Positions 63,974 through 64,000 of a stretch of DNA of 64,000 nucleotides are shown here, piece after piece. The notes below the pieces were generated by a model. That model searched no databases. It had not been told where the DNA came from and saw only the letters and a program-made list of their open reading frames with translations. The DNA comes from Woeseiaceae bacterium (GTDB taxonomy: Bacteria > Pseudomonadota > Gammaproteobacteria > Steroidobacterales > Woeseiaceae), in assembly GCA_030065915.1 (NCBI GenBank), contig JASJCQ010000017.1, forward strand, positions 1 to 64,000, given 5' to 3'. Within the stretch, counting starts at the first letter, position 1. Every line of letters starts with the position of its first letter. The translations under genes and the position numbers were made by a program.

Positions 63974-64000
63974 ATGCGTGTGCTTGTAATTGAAGATGAT
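63974..64000 (+). CDS. Start of a response regulator, cut by the window edge
   Basis: Nine codons, MRVLVIEDD, are visible after an ATG at 63974. This is the typical first strand and acidic pair of a receiver domain. It follows the small PepSY-like gene by seven bases and so probably begins a two-component operon that continues beyond the window. The subfamily is unknown. Confidence 0.75.

Overview
The window is ordinary chromosomal DNA from a free-living, GC-rich gammaproteobacterium. Signs of this are the gene order yebC-ruvCAB-ybgC-tolQRAB-pal-cpoB-tRNA-Lys, a monofunctional RelA, the adjacent nudJ-mnmA with purB nearby, a fused aspartokinase/homoserine dehydrogenase, a sucAB-lpd operon and an outer-membrane envelope. 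An AlkB-type alkane monooxygenase, a cytochrome c lipoprotein and many unnamed envelope proteins would fit a heterotroph of sea water or sediment. A closer taxonomic placement cannot be made from the sequence alone. I see no insertion sequence, prophage, integron, rRNA gene or CRISPR array.

Layout. 1-3.6 kb: a cut-off gene, a YugP-like membrane metallopeptidase, a 77-residue protein behind a textbook sigma-54 promoter, a hotdog thioesterase-like protein coupled to a membrane protein with two L7/L12-like repeats, and a small ribbon-helix-helix/ParC-like pair behind a perfect inverted repeat. 3.8-7.8 kb: MOSC protein, OmpR-type two-component system, and an SPFH protein with an Arc-like regulator behind a 20-bp palindrome. 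7.8-13.6 kb: a basic-tailed DUF3300 protein, small unknowns, an alcohol dehydrogenase that has lost its structural zinc cysteines, and a Cys-rich protein with queC-queE. 13.6-17.8 kb: a Fic AMP-transferase, an exact 70-bp palindromic tandem array, an unnamed two-gene module and a CadC-like regulator. 17.8-25.1 kb: arfB, a PHP phosphoesterase, MFS transporter, beta-barrel protein, acyltransferase, alkB, cytochrome c and DUF5658. 25.2-30.7 kb: 2-oxoglutarate dehydrogenase operon. 30.8-32.9 kb: relA. 33.0-41.4 kb: Holliday-junction and Tol-Pal genes plus tRNA-Lys. 41.5-46.8 kb: thrABC with a coupled NERD-domain protein, followed by an eight-unit array that repeats the NERD gene's own 3' end. 47.1-49.8 kb: TatD and an ABC-2 exporter. 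50-51.4 kb: a VNG-repeat secreted protein and a YgjP-like peptidase. 51.5-59.9 kb: a minus-strand block of purB, DUF7931-like, nudJ, mnmA, acnA, sirtuin and DUF2333. 60-64 kb: fumC, a CoA pyrophosphatase, mazG, a glycine-zipper protein, a small secreted protein and the start of a response regulator.

How it fits together. The core is housekeeping: TCA enzymes (sucAB-lpd, acnA, fumC), threonine synthesis, queuosine precursor synthesis, recombination, envelope integrity, tRNA modification and nucleotide sanitation. The unusual material lies between these genes. The strongest leads are two tandem arrays. One, upstream of fic (14824-15050), has an exact 70-bp period and nested GTCGAT/ATCGAC palindromes. 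The other, behind the NERD gene (46779-47100), has units that each spell nearly the same peptide ending although only the first lies in the gene. Next come three compact regulatory regions: a sigma-54 promoter, an 11-bp-phased operator before the SPFH-Arc operon, and an inverted repeat abutting the RHH start codon.
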